Shown: positions 1-7,366 of the stretch, piece after piece
Layout of the letters: every line of letters starts with the position of its first letter
Position numbering within the stretch: position 1 is the first letter of the stretch
DNA from: an uncultured Eubacteriales bacterium
GTDB lineage: Bacteria > Bacillota > Clostridia > Oscillospirales > Oscillospiraceae
Direction: 5' to 3'
Assembly: GCA_900549645.1 (NCBI GenBank)
Contig: URPD01000001.1
Coordinates: forward strand, 96,921-160,920
DNA: 64,000 bases
Made by a program: the position numbers and the translations under genes
The notes under the pieces: model-generated
Told to the model about the DNA's origin: nothing
The model's database searches: none
The model's input: only the letters and a program-made list of their open reading frames with translations

Positions 1-80
1 CTAAGCTCCACGCCGATCTCTTTTTCATGCGAGCGCCCGAAAATACTGATTTTCAGGCGGTTTTCCCAGCTATACGGCAC
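1..80 (-). CDS. aroC: Chorismate synthase, N-terminal fragment (cut by window edge)
   Basis: Only the first 26 codons are visible, reading from a GTG at 80 to the window edge. The peptide begins VPYSWENRLKISIFGRSHEK, which matches the start of chorismate synthase (beta strand, then the Gly-Ser-His motif near residue 17). The enzyme converts EPSP to chorismate, the step right after AroA. A GGAGG lies about seven bases before the GTG, which supports the start. The gene overlaps the end of aroA by 11 bases, so the two are translationally coupled. The identification rests on a short stretch but fits the neighbour. Confidence 0.8.
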   Translation of the reverse strand, partial: MPYSWENRLKISIFGRSHEKEIGVEL

Positions 81-1275
81 TTGCCGCACCTCCAAGTTCT
101 CTAAATACTCTCCAGAAATCAGGATATGATTTCCCTACGCACTCCGCTCCGCGTATAATGACCGGTTCGCGGCACACCGTCGCGGCAGCAGCCGCCATCA
201 TCGCAATGCGGTGATCGTTCCTGCAATCCACCGCCGCGCCGCCACAAAGCCGTGGAACACCGTTGATGATCAGTCCGTCCTCCCGTTGAACAACGTCCGC
301 GCCCAAAGCATTGAGCACGCAGCTCACCGCGTCCAGCCGGTCGCACTCCTTGTACCTCAGCCGCGCGGCGTGCGTAATATCGCAGCGTCCGGGGCGCAGC
401 GCCGCGGCCAACGCCAGCGGCGGCACGATATCCGGGCATTGGGACACATCCAGTGCAGCATCCCCTCCGCCGCGCAGGGCGTGCAGATATTCCATAAATA
501 TTCTGTCGCCTTGAACGCTGTTTTCATTCATGCCGTGTATACTAATATCATTTCCAAGCTCGCGCGCCGCAAGCCACAGCGCCGCATGCGACCAGTCGCT
601 TTCCACAGTGCAGCCGCAACTCGCGTAGTGTTGCGAGGGGATGATGAATTCATTCTCACCCTGCGTCACGCCGACGCCATGCCGCTTCATCGAGTCGAGC
701 GTCATGTCGATATACGGCCTCGACTGTATCGGGCTTTCGGCGCACATCCTCGATTCGCCGTCCAGCAGCGACAGTGCGAGTAGCAGCCCGCTGAAAAATT
801 GGCTGGACACATCGCCCGGCAGTACATATTTGCCCGCCGGCAGTCTGCCGCGGACGCGCAGGCAGTTATCATTTAATTCGTATTCAATTCCGCGTTCCCT
901 GAACAGTCTGAAATACGGCTCTATCGGCCTCGACATCAGCGAGGCCACGCCTTTGAAGACCGCTTCCCCATACAGCGCAAGCGCAACCGGCAGTAACAAA
1001 CGCAATGTCGTCGCCGAAGCGCCGCAGTCGATATTCGGCGTGGTATCTGCCGTGCCACCGGTGATGCGCAGGGCATCGGCTTCGCGGATATATTTTGCGC
1101 CGAGGGCGGAAACTCCGCACAGCGTCGCGTTTATATCGTCCGAAAAATATACGTTTTCAAGCCGGCTTTCGCCTTGCGCAAGCGCCGCGCAGATTATCTC
1201 GCGGTGGCACTGGCTTTTGCTCGACGGCGGCGTGACCGTGCCGTGTAGCAGCCCCGGCGTTACCTTTATATCCAT
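70..1275 (-). CDS. aroA: 3-phosphoshikimate 1-carboxyvinyltransferase (EPSP synthase)
   Basis: 401 residues, normal or slightly short for the family. It transfers the enolpyruvyl group of PEP to shikimate 3-phosphate in the cytosolic shikimate pathway. Visible signatures are the N-terminal PPSSKSQCHR loop with the substrate-binding Lys20, a GASATTLR stretch near residue 84 in place of the usual GNSGTTxR PEP loop, the RYKECDRL motif, and NDHRIAMMAAAA near the C terminus. The ATG start is preceded by a modest GAGAGAAG ribosome site. It precedes and overlaps aroC. The leader carries a promoter followed by an intrinsic terminator, so attenuation is possible. Confidence 0.95.
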   Translation of the reverse strand: MDIKVTPGLLHGTVTPPSSKSQCHREIICAALAQGESRLENVYFSDDINATLCGVSALGAKYIREADALRITGGTADTTPNIDCGASATTLRLLLPVALALYGEAVFKGVASLMSRPIEPYFRLFRERGIEYELNDNCLRVRGRLPAGKYVLPGDVSSQFFSGLLLALSLLDGESRMCAESPIQSRPYIDMTLDSMKRHGVGVTQGENEFIIPSQHYASCGCTVESDWSHAALWLAARELGNDISIHGMNENSVQGDRIFMEYLHALRGGGDAALDVSQCPDIVPPLALAAALRPGRCDITHAARLRYKECDRLDAVSCVLNALGADVVQREDGLIINGVPRLCGGAAVDCRNDHRIAMMAAAAATVCREPVIIRGAECVGKSYPDFWRVFRELGGAASAV

Positions 1276-1309
1276 AAACTTCTCTCGTTATTCTGTCGTG
1301 GTTCACAGC

Positions 1310-1336
1310 AAAAAACGCTTGCCGCGGGGCAAGCGT
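1310..1336 (-). terminator. Intrinsic terminator after sigK and within the aroA leader
   Basis: On the minus strand a nine-pair stem (ACGCTTGCC with GGCAAGCGT) with a four-base loop is followed at once by six T. It lies downstream of sigK, but also downstream of a good promoter that faces aroA. It therefore ends sigK transcripts and may also attenuate aroA. Confidence 0.85.
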
Positions 1337-1344
1337 CAAGGCAT
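1336..1344 (-). other. Possible two-codon leader ORF (Met-Pro-stop)
   Basis: In the aroA leader a GGGAG is followed four bases later by ATG CCT TGA, which ends exactly where the terminator stem begins. Ribosome occupancy here could influence folding of the hairpin. Such mini-ORFs also arise by chance, so this is weak. Confidence 0.2.
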
Positions 1345-1357
1345 AAACTCCCTTGAT

Positions 1358-1386
1358 ATAATATTGTATTCTTCGATATTTGTCAA
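1358..1386 (-). promoter_or_regulatory. Vegetative-type promoter facing aroA
   Basis: Minus strand TTGACA (1386-1381), 17-base spacer, TATTAT (1363-1358). The -35 box starts nine bases after the sigK stop codon. Transcripts from here would run into the terminator hairpin before reaching aroA. Confidence 0.65.
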
Positions 1387-1394
1387 TCGTAACG

Positions 1395-2093
1395 TCACGT
1401 CGGACATGCGTCCTCGCCGAGAACCTGCCGCAGCTTCTCAAGCGCTTTTTTCTCGATGCGCGATACGTATGACCGGCTTATGCCGCAGCGCTTCGCAACG
1501 TCCCTCTGCGGCATCGGCTGCCCGCCGTTAAGCCCGTATCTGAGCCGGATTATCTTCGCTTCGCGCTCGGTCAGGCATTCGTCTATGCACTTTCCGAGAT
1601 TTCGGCACAGCTCATTGTTGCCGATCTGCTCCGCCATATCCTCGTCGGACGCGAGCACATCGAGGATCGATAGCCCGTCGCCGTCACTGTCCACATCCAG
1701 CGCTTCGGACAGGCTGAGGTCACACATGCTCTTCCGCTGGCTCCTAAAATGCATCAGTACTTCATTTTCAATGCATCTGCTCGCATAAGTGGCAAGGCGG
1801 ACGCCTTTGTCCGGGCGGTAGGTGTTTATCCCCTTTATCAGCCCTATGGTTCCTATGGATATGAGGTCGTCGACATCGTCCGTCTGCGTAAAATATTTTT
1901 TCATAATATGCGACACAAGGCGCATATTATGTTCAACAAGTTTATTTCTCGCCTCAATGTTGCCCTCCGCCCAGAGAGCAAGATATTTTTGCTCGTCCTC
2001 GTGCGACAGTGGTCTAGCAAACGATTCCCCCGGCGCAATGCGCAGCATAAGCAGCAGGCTGTTCATAAGCAGTATCAGCGCGCTTTCCAGCAT
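1395..2093 (-). CDS. sigK: RNA polymerase sporulation sigma factor SigK (pro-SigK)
   Basis: 232 residues. It directs late mother-cell transcription during sporulation. The first 20 or so residues are strongly hydrophobic, like the membrane-holding pro-sequence removed from pro-SigK in Bacillus. Region 2 is seen as EHNMRLVSHIMKKY, then the DLISIGTIGLIKG core, and region 4 as GISRSYVSRIEKKALEKL with a helix-turn-helix. The ATG at 2093 is chosen because an AGGAGGTGA site lies directly upstream; a longer frame to 2171 has no such support. The gene is continuous, with no skin-type insertion. A spore coat protein gene set is not visible, but a spore DNA-binding protein gene lies just upstream and divergent. 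Confidence 0.93.
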   Translation of the reverse strand: MLESALILLMNSLLLMLRIAPGESFARPLSHEDEQKYLALWAEGNIEARNKLVEHNMRLVSHIMKKYFTQTDDVDDLISIGTIGLIKGINTYRPDKGVRLATYASRCIENEVLMHFRSQRKSMCDLSLSEALDVDSDGDGLSILDVLASDEDMAEQIGNNELCRNLGKCIDECLTEREAKIIRLRYGLNGGQPMPQRDVAKRCGISRSYVSRIEKKALEKLRQVLGEDACPT

Positions 2094-2293
2094 AAGCTCA
2101 CCTCCTGATACAGCATATTCCGACAGCCCTTGTACAAATAACGCGAATATCTCTGCCGCCAATACTGTCAAAATACAGGTTTTAATTTAATATAGCAAAA
2201 ATTGCATATCCGGCTTCCGCATATATCACCCGCATCCGCAAAAGATATGTTCGGGCAAACAAACCCGAAATGAGAGAAAAGGAGATGCAAACT

Positions 2294-2494
2294 ATGTCTT
2301 ACAATTCCAGTAATCATCTTGTCAATCCCGCAGCGCGCGACGCTATGGAGAAGTTCAAGATGGAAGCCGCTTCTGAAGTCGGCGTCAACCTGAAGAACGG
2401 TTACAACGGCGACCTCACCAGCCGTCAGGCCGGTTCCATCGGCGGCCAGATGGTCAAGAAGATGATCGAGGCCTACGAGAACGGCATGAAGTAA
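2294..2494 (+). CDS. Alpha/beta-type small acid-soluble spore protein
   Basis: 66 residues, the usual length for this family of spore-core proteins, which coat and protect DNA in dormant spores and are degraded at germination. The sequence contains FKMEAASEVGV, which carries the GPR protease cleavage context, and RQAGSIGGQMVKKMIEAYE, the conserved C-terminal DNA-binding helix. The start is set at the ATG after AAAGGAG. It diverges from sigK, and a terminator follows. Expression from a forespore sigma factor is expected from the family, though I could not assign a clear SigG promoter. Confidence 0.93.
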   Translation: MSYNSSNHLVNPAARDAMEKFKMEAASEVGVNLKNGYNGDLTSRQAGSIGGQMVKKMIEAYENGMK

Positions 2495-2525
2495 GCTTTG
2501 CTTACCCGCTTCATCTGCAATTAAA

Positions 2526-2558
2526 ACCGCTGCCGGCAAACGCTGGCAGCGGTCTTTC
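2526..2558 (+). terminator. Terminator after the spore protein gene
   Basis: Nine-pair stem (ACCGCTGCC with GGCAGCGGT, loop ten bases) followed by CTTTCT on the plus strand. Confidence 0.7.
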
Positions 2559-2565
2559 TGTCATA

Positions 2566-3243
2566 TCATTTTTTGTCCTTTATCTGCATAAGCGCAAAGC
2601 TTATCGCGAGGAGCACGCAGCTTATCCAAATCGAGTGCTCGCCCCAGCGGACGACGATAACGCCGCCAAGTCCCGCGCCAATTGCAAAAATTATCACGAC
2701 GCCAAAATATGTGAGCGCCTTATAGAGGATATTTCGATCGTGGCTCATAAAATACGCATGCAGCGCCGTCATGCCGCTGCGCATATTACCGATGCACATA
2801 GTGCTTGCATAGGCATGCCCTCTGAGCTTATGAAAGGTCTGAAGCTGGAGCGCGCAGACGAACGAAACAAGCGCGTTCGCCGCAGCGTTTACGCTCTGCG
2901 GCATGAAGCCGACTGCGAACAGCACCACTATCTCGCAGAGAACAATGATCTGTCTCCAGTGTATCTTCTCCATGTCCTTGTACTTATAGTGTATTACCTC
3001 GGCGACATAAATACCGACGAGGAACGCCGCCAGCGGTATCAGGTATTTCAGACACAGCGACGGTTTTCCCTCAAACATATTTATGCTCATAAGGACGATG
3101 TTTCCCGTCTGTGCGTTCGCAAAAACGCCGCCGCGGCAGCAGTACGAATATGCGTCCTGATAACCGCCCGACAGGATGACAAAAACCGCCGTTATAAGCG
3201 AATCAGACATTTGCTTTCCGTTCTCGTGCAGCAGATTGTGCAT
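2566..3243 (-). CDS. DUF1275 family (YoaK-like) membrane protein
   Basis: About 225 residues with six hydrophobic segments. It opens with SDSLITAVFVILSGGYQDAYSY, followed by GGVFANAQTGNIVLM, the typical DUF1275 pattern; HAYASTMCIGNMRSG in the second half is also typical. The function of the family is unknown; it is an inner-membrane protein found next to varied genes. Start is uncertain: GTG at 3252, ATG at 3243 and ATG at 3210 are all in frame and none has a strong ribosome site. It has its own promoter at 3286-3314 and is not part of an operon. Confidence 0.85.
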   Translation of the reverse strand: MHNLLHENGKQMSDSLITAVFVILSGGYQDAYSYCCRGGVFANAQTGNIVLMSINMFEGKPSLCLKYLIPLAAFLVGIYVAEVIHYKYKDMEKIHWRQIIVLCEIVVLFAVGFMPQSVNAAANALVSFVCALQLQTFHKLRGHAYASTMCIGNMRSGMTALHAYFMSHDRNILYKALTYFGVVIIFAIGAGLGGVIVVRWGEHSIWISCVLLAISFALMQIKDKK

Positions 3244-3285
3244 TCTAATCACCAGATTCTCTATATAATTACGTAAAGCTTTACA

Positions 3286-3314
3286 ATTATATTAACCAAA
3301 AGCCCAAACGTCAA
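3286..3314 (-). promoter_or_regulatory. Promoter of the DUF1275 gene
   Basis: Minus strand TTGACG (3314-3309), 17-base spacer, TATAAT (3291-3286). Between it and the start lies the perfect palindrome GTAAAGCTTTAC (3272-3283), a possible operator. Confidence 0.7.
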
Positions 3315-3583
3315 TATATGTTATATACAAATTTGCACGTAAGGAGACGAAACAAGTATCTTCTTCATACAAGCTACGATTTGTTTTTTAATTTATTACA
3401 CACAAACGAAACACCTTCAAGGCCGCGCTATTCTCAATTAATAAATCCCGTTTGGCAGCATATACTGAAATGTCCGGAAAAAGTCCGGTTTACATCCAAG
3501 CCTGAAAACGCGGCCTGTCAAACGAACTATTGACGCGCGGCCTTCTGCGGGTTAAACTGAGGAAAACCGCACGGAGGTATAAT
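3315..3583. other. AT-rich intergenic stretch without a gene
   Basis: This stretch is clearly more AT-rich than its surroundings and separates divergent genes. I see no convincing reading frame, tRNA or riboswitch. It contains a short direct repeat (GTCCGG at 3472 and again eleven bases later) and must hold the promoter of the following TetR gene, but no consensus promoter stands out. Confidence 0.4.
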
Positions 3584-4210
3584 ATGGCTGCTTCCAAAGA
3601 AAGAGATCAGAATATACAAAAAGTAATCAAGGTTGCGCAGTCCCTCTTCATATCCGAGGGCGTCGCCGCAACGTCTATAAACCGCATTGCGCGCGAAGTC
3701 GGACTCACCCCCATGTCCGTATACCGCTACTTCGGCACGAAGGACAGCCTTGTGCTCGCCGTGTGGCGGGACGCACTGGTCGTGTTCTATGAGGGCTTTA
3801 TGGCGCGCTATCAGGAGCGGGTGAAAAATCTTCACACCGGGTACGACCGCTGCCTCGCGGCAATGGCGGAGTATAACAGCACCTACATCTCCTTCCCTGA
3901 ATGGTACCGCTATACGCGTGAAATGCTGAGCTACACCACCTCGCCCGAAGCCGGGGACATTGACATGAATAAAATCTTCTGGCAGTTTTACGACCGCGAG
4001 ATACCTATCCCCTCCGCCAAGGCAATCGAAGAAGGCATTGCCGACGGCTCCGTCCGTCCCGACCTCAACACACGCATGTTCCTTCAGCTGATGATAAACG
4101 CCTACACCGGGGTTGACATCTTCAACGGCACGGAATACGAGGTCAGCACGTCCGAGAACCTGATGTTCTATTCCGATGTATTGGCAAGATATATAAAAGC
4201 GGACACTTGA
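3584..4210 (+). CDS. TetR/AcrR family transcriptional regulator
   Basis: 208 residues. The N-terminal helix-turn-helix domain is clear: SLFISEGVAATSINRIAREVGLTPMSVYRYFGTKDSLVLAV, with the SVYRYFGTK recognition region at about residues 45-55. The C-terminal ligand domain is divergent and gives no hint of the inducer. Start chosen at ATG 3584 because ACGGAGG lies seven bases before it; an upstream in-frame codon lacks a site. It sits upstream of a Crp-type regulator and oleate hydratase on the same strand, so a role in sensing fatty acids or membrane stress is possible but unproven. Confidence 0.88.
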   Translation: MAASKERDQNIQKVIKVAQSLFISEGVAATSINRIAREVGLTPMSVYRYFGTKDSLVLAVWRDALVVFYEGFMARYQERVKNLHTGYDRCLAAMAEYNSTYISFPEWYRYTREMLSYTTSPEAGDIDMNKIFWQFYDREIPIPSAKAIEEGIADGSVRPDLNTRMFLQLMINAYTGVDIFNGTEYEVSTSENLMFYSDVLARYIKADT

Positions 4211-4346
4211 GTCTATAGGATTTATACAAAATTTATATCGTGACTATTTATTTCGGTAGTTGCGTAACAAAAGGTGCAGAAATCCGGATAGGATTTGATA
4301 ATATTCAGACAAGATCGGATGCTGATGGAACTGCACCATATTTTTT

Positions 4347-4368
4347 TAGGCATAGATGTTAGTGCCTA
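4347..4368. promoter_or_regulatory. Inverted repeat upstream of the Crp/Fnr-type regulator
   Basis: TAGGCA, ten bases, TGCCTA, ending 24 bases before the start codon at 4393. A dyad of this spacing is compatible with a dimeric regulator operator, perhaps autoregulation. A second looser pair, GGTGCAG at 4274 and CTGCACC at 4331, flanks it. Confidence 0.3.
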
Positions 4369-4392
4369 TAACAGCTTATACAGAGGTGCAAT

Positions 4393-5067
4393 ATGACGAG
4401 ACACGATATATCTGAGTGCCTACCTTTTTGGGACAGGCTGAGTGAAAAGAGCCGCCAGCGCCTGCGCGAAAATGCGATATTCCGCCGCTACAAGCCCGGC
4501 GAAAACGTCATCTTCAAAACCGTGAAAAAAGACGGCATCGTTTTCGTACTTGAGGGCAAGCTGCGGGTATATCTCAGCTCTGGCACCGGGCGCGAAATAA
4601 CGCTTTTCAGGCTTCCGAAGGGCGAAGCGTTCAGCATTATGACCGTCGATAACGCCCGCGGAAACGACGTCGTCCCCTCGCTCCAGTCTCTTGACGACAC
4701 CACTCTCGCCTACCTTCAGCGCTCCGACATGGCGCCGACCGCATATGAGGAGCCACTCATGGCGAACTTCATTTTTGATGCCTGCGCGAAAACGGCGCAG
4801 CATATTCTGAACAACATCTCATATTCTTTTTTCAACACCCTGCGAAGCTGTGTCGCCCGCGCTCTTCTCGAACGCCTCAGCGACGACGCTCCCGATTCCG
4901 CCGAAGTGCGTATAACGCACGAGGACATTGCAAACGACCTCGGCACAACGCGCGTGGTCATCAGCCGCGAGCTGGATCACATGCGCGATATGGGTCTTAT
5001 CTCCACCGGCCGCGGAAAGATCTATATTCTCGACCGCGGCGGACTTGCCGCGATAGCCGGGGAATAG
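4393..5067 (+). CDS. Crp/Fnr family transcriptional regulator
   Basis: 224 residues. The N-terminal half is a cyclic-nucleotide-binding type beta barrel (GENVIFKTVKKDGIVFVLEGKLRVYLSS, then GREITLFRLPKGEAF); the C-terminal half is a winged helix with ITHEDIANDLGTTRVVISRELDHMRDMGLI. No cysteine cluster typical of Fe-S Fnr is seen near the N terminus, and the cAMP-contact residues are not conserved, so the effector is unknown. The gene precedes oleate hydratase by 55 bases on the same strand and is the likeliest local regulator. Confidence 0.9.
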   Translation: MTRHDISECLPFWDRLSEKSRQRLRENAIFRRYKPGENVIFKTVKKDGIVFVLEGKLRVYLSSGTGREITLFRLPKGEAFSIMTVDNARGNDVVPSLQSLDDTTLAYLQRSDMAPTAYEEPLMANFIFDACAKTAQHILNNISYSFFNTLRSCVARALLERLSDDAPDSAEVRITHEDIANDLGTTRVVISRELDHMRDMGLISTGRGKIYILDRGGLAAIAGE

Positions 5068-5122
5068 CCGTGATTTACTGCGCAGTGCGCAGACAAAATA
5101 AATTATTCAGGAGGAAAGAAGA

Positions 5123-6898
5123 ATGTATTACAGCAGCGGTAACTATGAGGCATTTGCAACCCCCAAAAAGCCCGAAGGTATCGACGATAAGTCGGCGTAC
5201 ATAGTCGGCACCGGCCTAGCAGGTCTTGCGGCGGCCTGTTTCCTGATCCGCGACGCCCAGATGCCCGGCGAAAAGATCACCCTTTTCGAGCATCTCCCCC
5301 TCGCCGGCGGCTCCTGCGACGGTATCTATGACGCAACCAAAGGCTTCATCATGCGCGGCGGGCGCGAGATGGATAACCACTTTGAGTGCATGTGGGATCT
5401 GTTCAAGTCCATCCCCTCCATCATCAATCCCGGCGAGACCGTTTTCTCCGAATACTATCACCTGAACAAGGAAGACCCGAACTTCTCCCTCTGCCGCGTC
5501 ACCGAGAAGCAGGGGCAGGACGCCCACACCGACAGAAAATACGGTCTGAACCCCTCCGCCGCAACTCAGCTGCTCAAGCTGTTCATGGCAACGAACAAGT
5601 CCCTTGAGGATAAGAAGATCGACGATGTGTTCGACGATGACTTCTACCAGACCAACTTCTGGACTTACTGGCAGACGATGTTCGCCTTCGAGAAGTGGCA
5701 CTCCGCCCTTGAGATGAAGCTCTATCTTCAGCGCTACATCCACCACATCGACGGTCTGCCCGACCTGAGCGCGCTCCGCTTCACCCGCTACAACCAGTAT
5801 GAATCCATGATCCTCCCGATGTGCAAATACATCACCGACCACGGCGGAAAGATCCTGTACGACACCACCGTCACCAATATTGTCTGCGACTGCACGCCCG
5901 AAAAGAAAGTCGCAAAGAAGATAGAGTTCACGCAGGGCGGCGTTGAGAAGGTCATCGACCTGACCGAGAACGACCTCGTCATCTGCACCAACGGCTGCCA
6001 AGGCGACGCCTCCGCCTACGGCGATCAAACCCACGCCCCCGTCGTCACCGTCACGAACGGCGAAGGCCCCTCCATCGAGATGTGGAAAAAGATCGCGGCG
6101 CAGGATCCCGCTTTCGGCCATCCCGAAAAGTTCTTTGCCGGCATCAAGGAGACCAGCTGGGAATCTTGGACTGTCGACACCGCCAACAAGCAGATACTTG
6201 ACGCCATCCAGAAGATATGCAAGAGAGATCCCCTCTCCGGCAAGGTCGTCACTGGCGGCATCGTCACCTGCCGCGACTCCAGCTGGCTCATAAGCTGGAC
6301 TATCAACCGTCAGGGGCAGTTCCAAGAGCAGCCCTCCGACCACTGCCTCATCTGGGTCTACGGTCTGAACTGCTGGGACGACAAGGGCGACTTCATAAAG
6401 AAGAATATGTGCGACTGCACCGGCATAGAGCTGTGCGCAGAGTGGCTGTATCACATCGGCATCCCTGAGGATCAGATCATGGAGCTTGCTGAGAAAGAGT
6501 GCAACACCACGCCCTGCATGATGCCCTACGTCACCACCTTCTTCATGCCCAGAGCCGAGGGCGACCGCCCCAAGGTAGTTCCCGACGGTTCCGTCAACCT
6601 TGCCTTTGTTGGTCAGTTCGCCGACACTCCGCGCGACACCGTGTTCACTACCGAGTACTCCATCCGCACCGGTATGGAAGCGGTCTACACGCTCTGCAAC
6701 ATTGACCGCGGCGTGCCCGAAGTCTGGGGCTCCGTGTACGATATCCGCGACCTGCTGTATGCTACCAGCAAGTTGCTCGACGGCAAGAAGCCGTTGGAGT
6801 TCCTGCTGCCCACTATTCTCCCGCTGCTCGGTCTCGTCAAGGAGCCGCTTACCAACAACGTCATCGTCGACCTGCTGAAGAAGTACAACATCGTCTGA
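5123..6898 (+). CDS. ohyA: Oleate hydratase (myosin-cross-reactive antigen family)
   Basis: 591 residues, full length for the family. This FAD enzyme adds water to the cis-9 double bond of unsaturated fatty acids, giving 10-hydroxy acids; in gut bacteria it detoxifies host and dietary oleate and linoleate. The FAD-binding Rossmann turn is IVGTGLAGLAAACFL (27-41). GGREM at 79-83 carries Glu82 and Tyr201 lies in KLYLQRY; both coincide with the catalytic residues known for Staphylococcus aureus OhyA by position. GGAGGAAAGAAG precedes the ATG. It follows a Crp-type regulator and is followed 34 bases later by a 70-residue gene, probably cotranscribed. Confidence 0.95.
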   Translation: MYYSSGNYEAFATPKKPEGIDDKSAYIVGTGLAGLAAACFLIRDAQMPGEKITLFEHLPLAGGSCDGIYDATKGFIMRGGREMDNHFECMWDLFKSIPSIINPGETVFSEYYHLNKEDPNFSLCRVTEKQGQDAHTDRKYGLNPSAATQLLKLFMATNKSLEDKKIDDVFDDDFYQTNFWTYWQTMFAFEKWHSALEMKLYLQRYIHHIDGLPDLSALRFTRYNQYESMILPMCKYITDHGGKILYDTTVTNIVCDCTPEKKVAKKIEFTQGGVEKVIDLTENDLVICTNGCQGDASAYGDQTHAPVVTVTNGEGPSIEMWKKIAAQDPAFGHPEKFFAGIKETSWESWTVDTANKQILDAIQKICKRDPLSGKVVTGGIVTCRDSSWLISWTINRQGQFQEQPSDHCLIWVYGLNCWDDKGDFIKKNMCDCTGIELCAEWLYHIGIPEDQIMELAEKECNTTPCMMPYVTTFFMPRAEGDRPKVVPDGSVNLAFVGQFADTPRDTVFTTEYSIRTGMEAVYTLCNIDRGVPEVWGSVYDIRDLLYATSKLLDGKKPLEFLLPTILPLLGLVKEPLTNNVIVDLLKKYNIV

Positions 6899-6932
6899 TT
6901 CAAACCTACTATTAATTATAAGGAGAACCGAT

Positions 6933-7145
6933 ATGGATTTCAGAAGCCTGACCGTAAAGGAACTGTTTGACAATCCCGCAACCGCGGCCGTCATTAAGGA
7001 GGACGCGCCCCAGCTCCTCAAATACCCCATAAAGATGTTCAACAAGAAAAAATGCGGCGAGATATTTGATAAGGTCGTCGCGGCCGGCATAGTCCCCAAG
7101 GACACCGCCGAAAAAGTTGAAGCGAAGATAAACGCTCTGCTTTAA
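6933..7145 (+). CDS. Small helical protein of unknown function following oleate hydratase
   Basis: 70 residues beginning MDFRSLTVKELFDNPATAAV, with a good AAGGAGA site eight bases before the ATG. It has no signal peptide or membrane segment and looks all-helical. The opening resembles short helical caps found at the ends of some larger enzymes (the pattern L-x-ELL-x-NP-x-A), but I cannot name a family. Its position right after the hydratase suggests cotranscription. It could be a partner or stability factor for the flavoenzyme, or an independent small protein. Confidence 0.7.
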   Translation: MDFRSLTVKELFDNPATAAVIKEDAPQLLKYPIKMFNKKKCGEIFDKVVAAGIVPKDTAEKVEAKINALL

Positions 7146-7336
7146 GCTCCATATATGCTTTGTACCGGCTCAGTGTCGCAGCCGCAGTCGATGCGAAGCA
7201 CCCCCCCATAGGTCAGCACCGGACTTTGTCCGGTGCTGATTTTTTCTGCGCCGCACCGCCGCGCTATTTTTCTGTTAAGATAGCCGCAATTTTTTAAACA
7301 TTTTGTGTCCAATGCACATTATTATGCGAAGTTGGC

Positions 7337-7366
7337 TTGCCATGACATGCGGTTTCATGTTACTAT
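7337..7366 (+). promoter_or_regulatory. Promoter of the DUF1538 gene
   Basis: TTGCCA (7337-7342), 18-base spacer, TACTAT (7361-7366), with a TG one base upstream of the -10 box (extended -10). If used, transcription begins near 7373, downstream of the ATG at 7347. Confidence 0.55.

Noticed and set aside
1395..2093. Possible skin-type interruption of sigK
   Set aside because: The gene is continuous from the pro-sequence through region 4, so no excision is needed.
3315..3583. Hidden small gene or RNA in the AT-rich gap
   Set aside because: No frame with a ribosome site, no tRNA fold and no riboswitch motif could be supported.
5216..7105. Long open frame antisense to oleate hydratase (629 codons)
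   Set aside because: The plus-strand gene matches a known family along its full length with catalytic residues. The antisense frame is open only because GC-rich codon bias removes stops.
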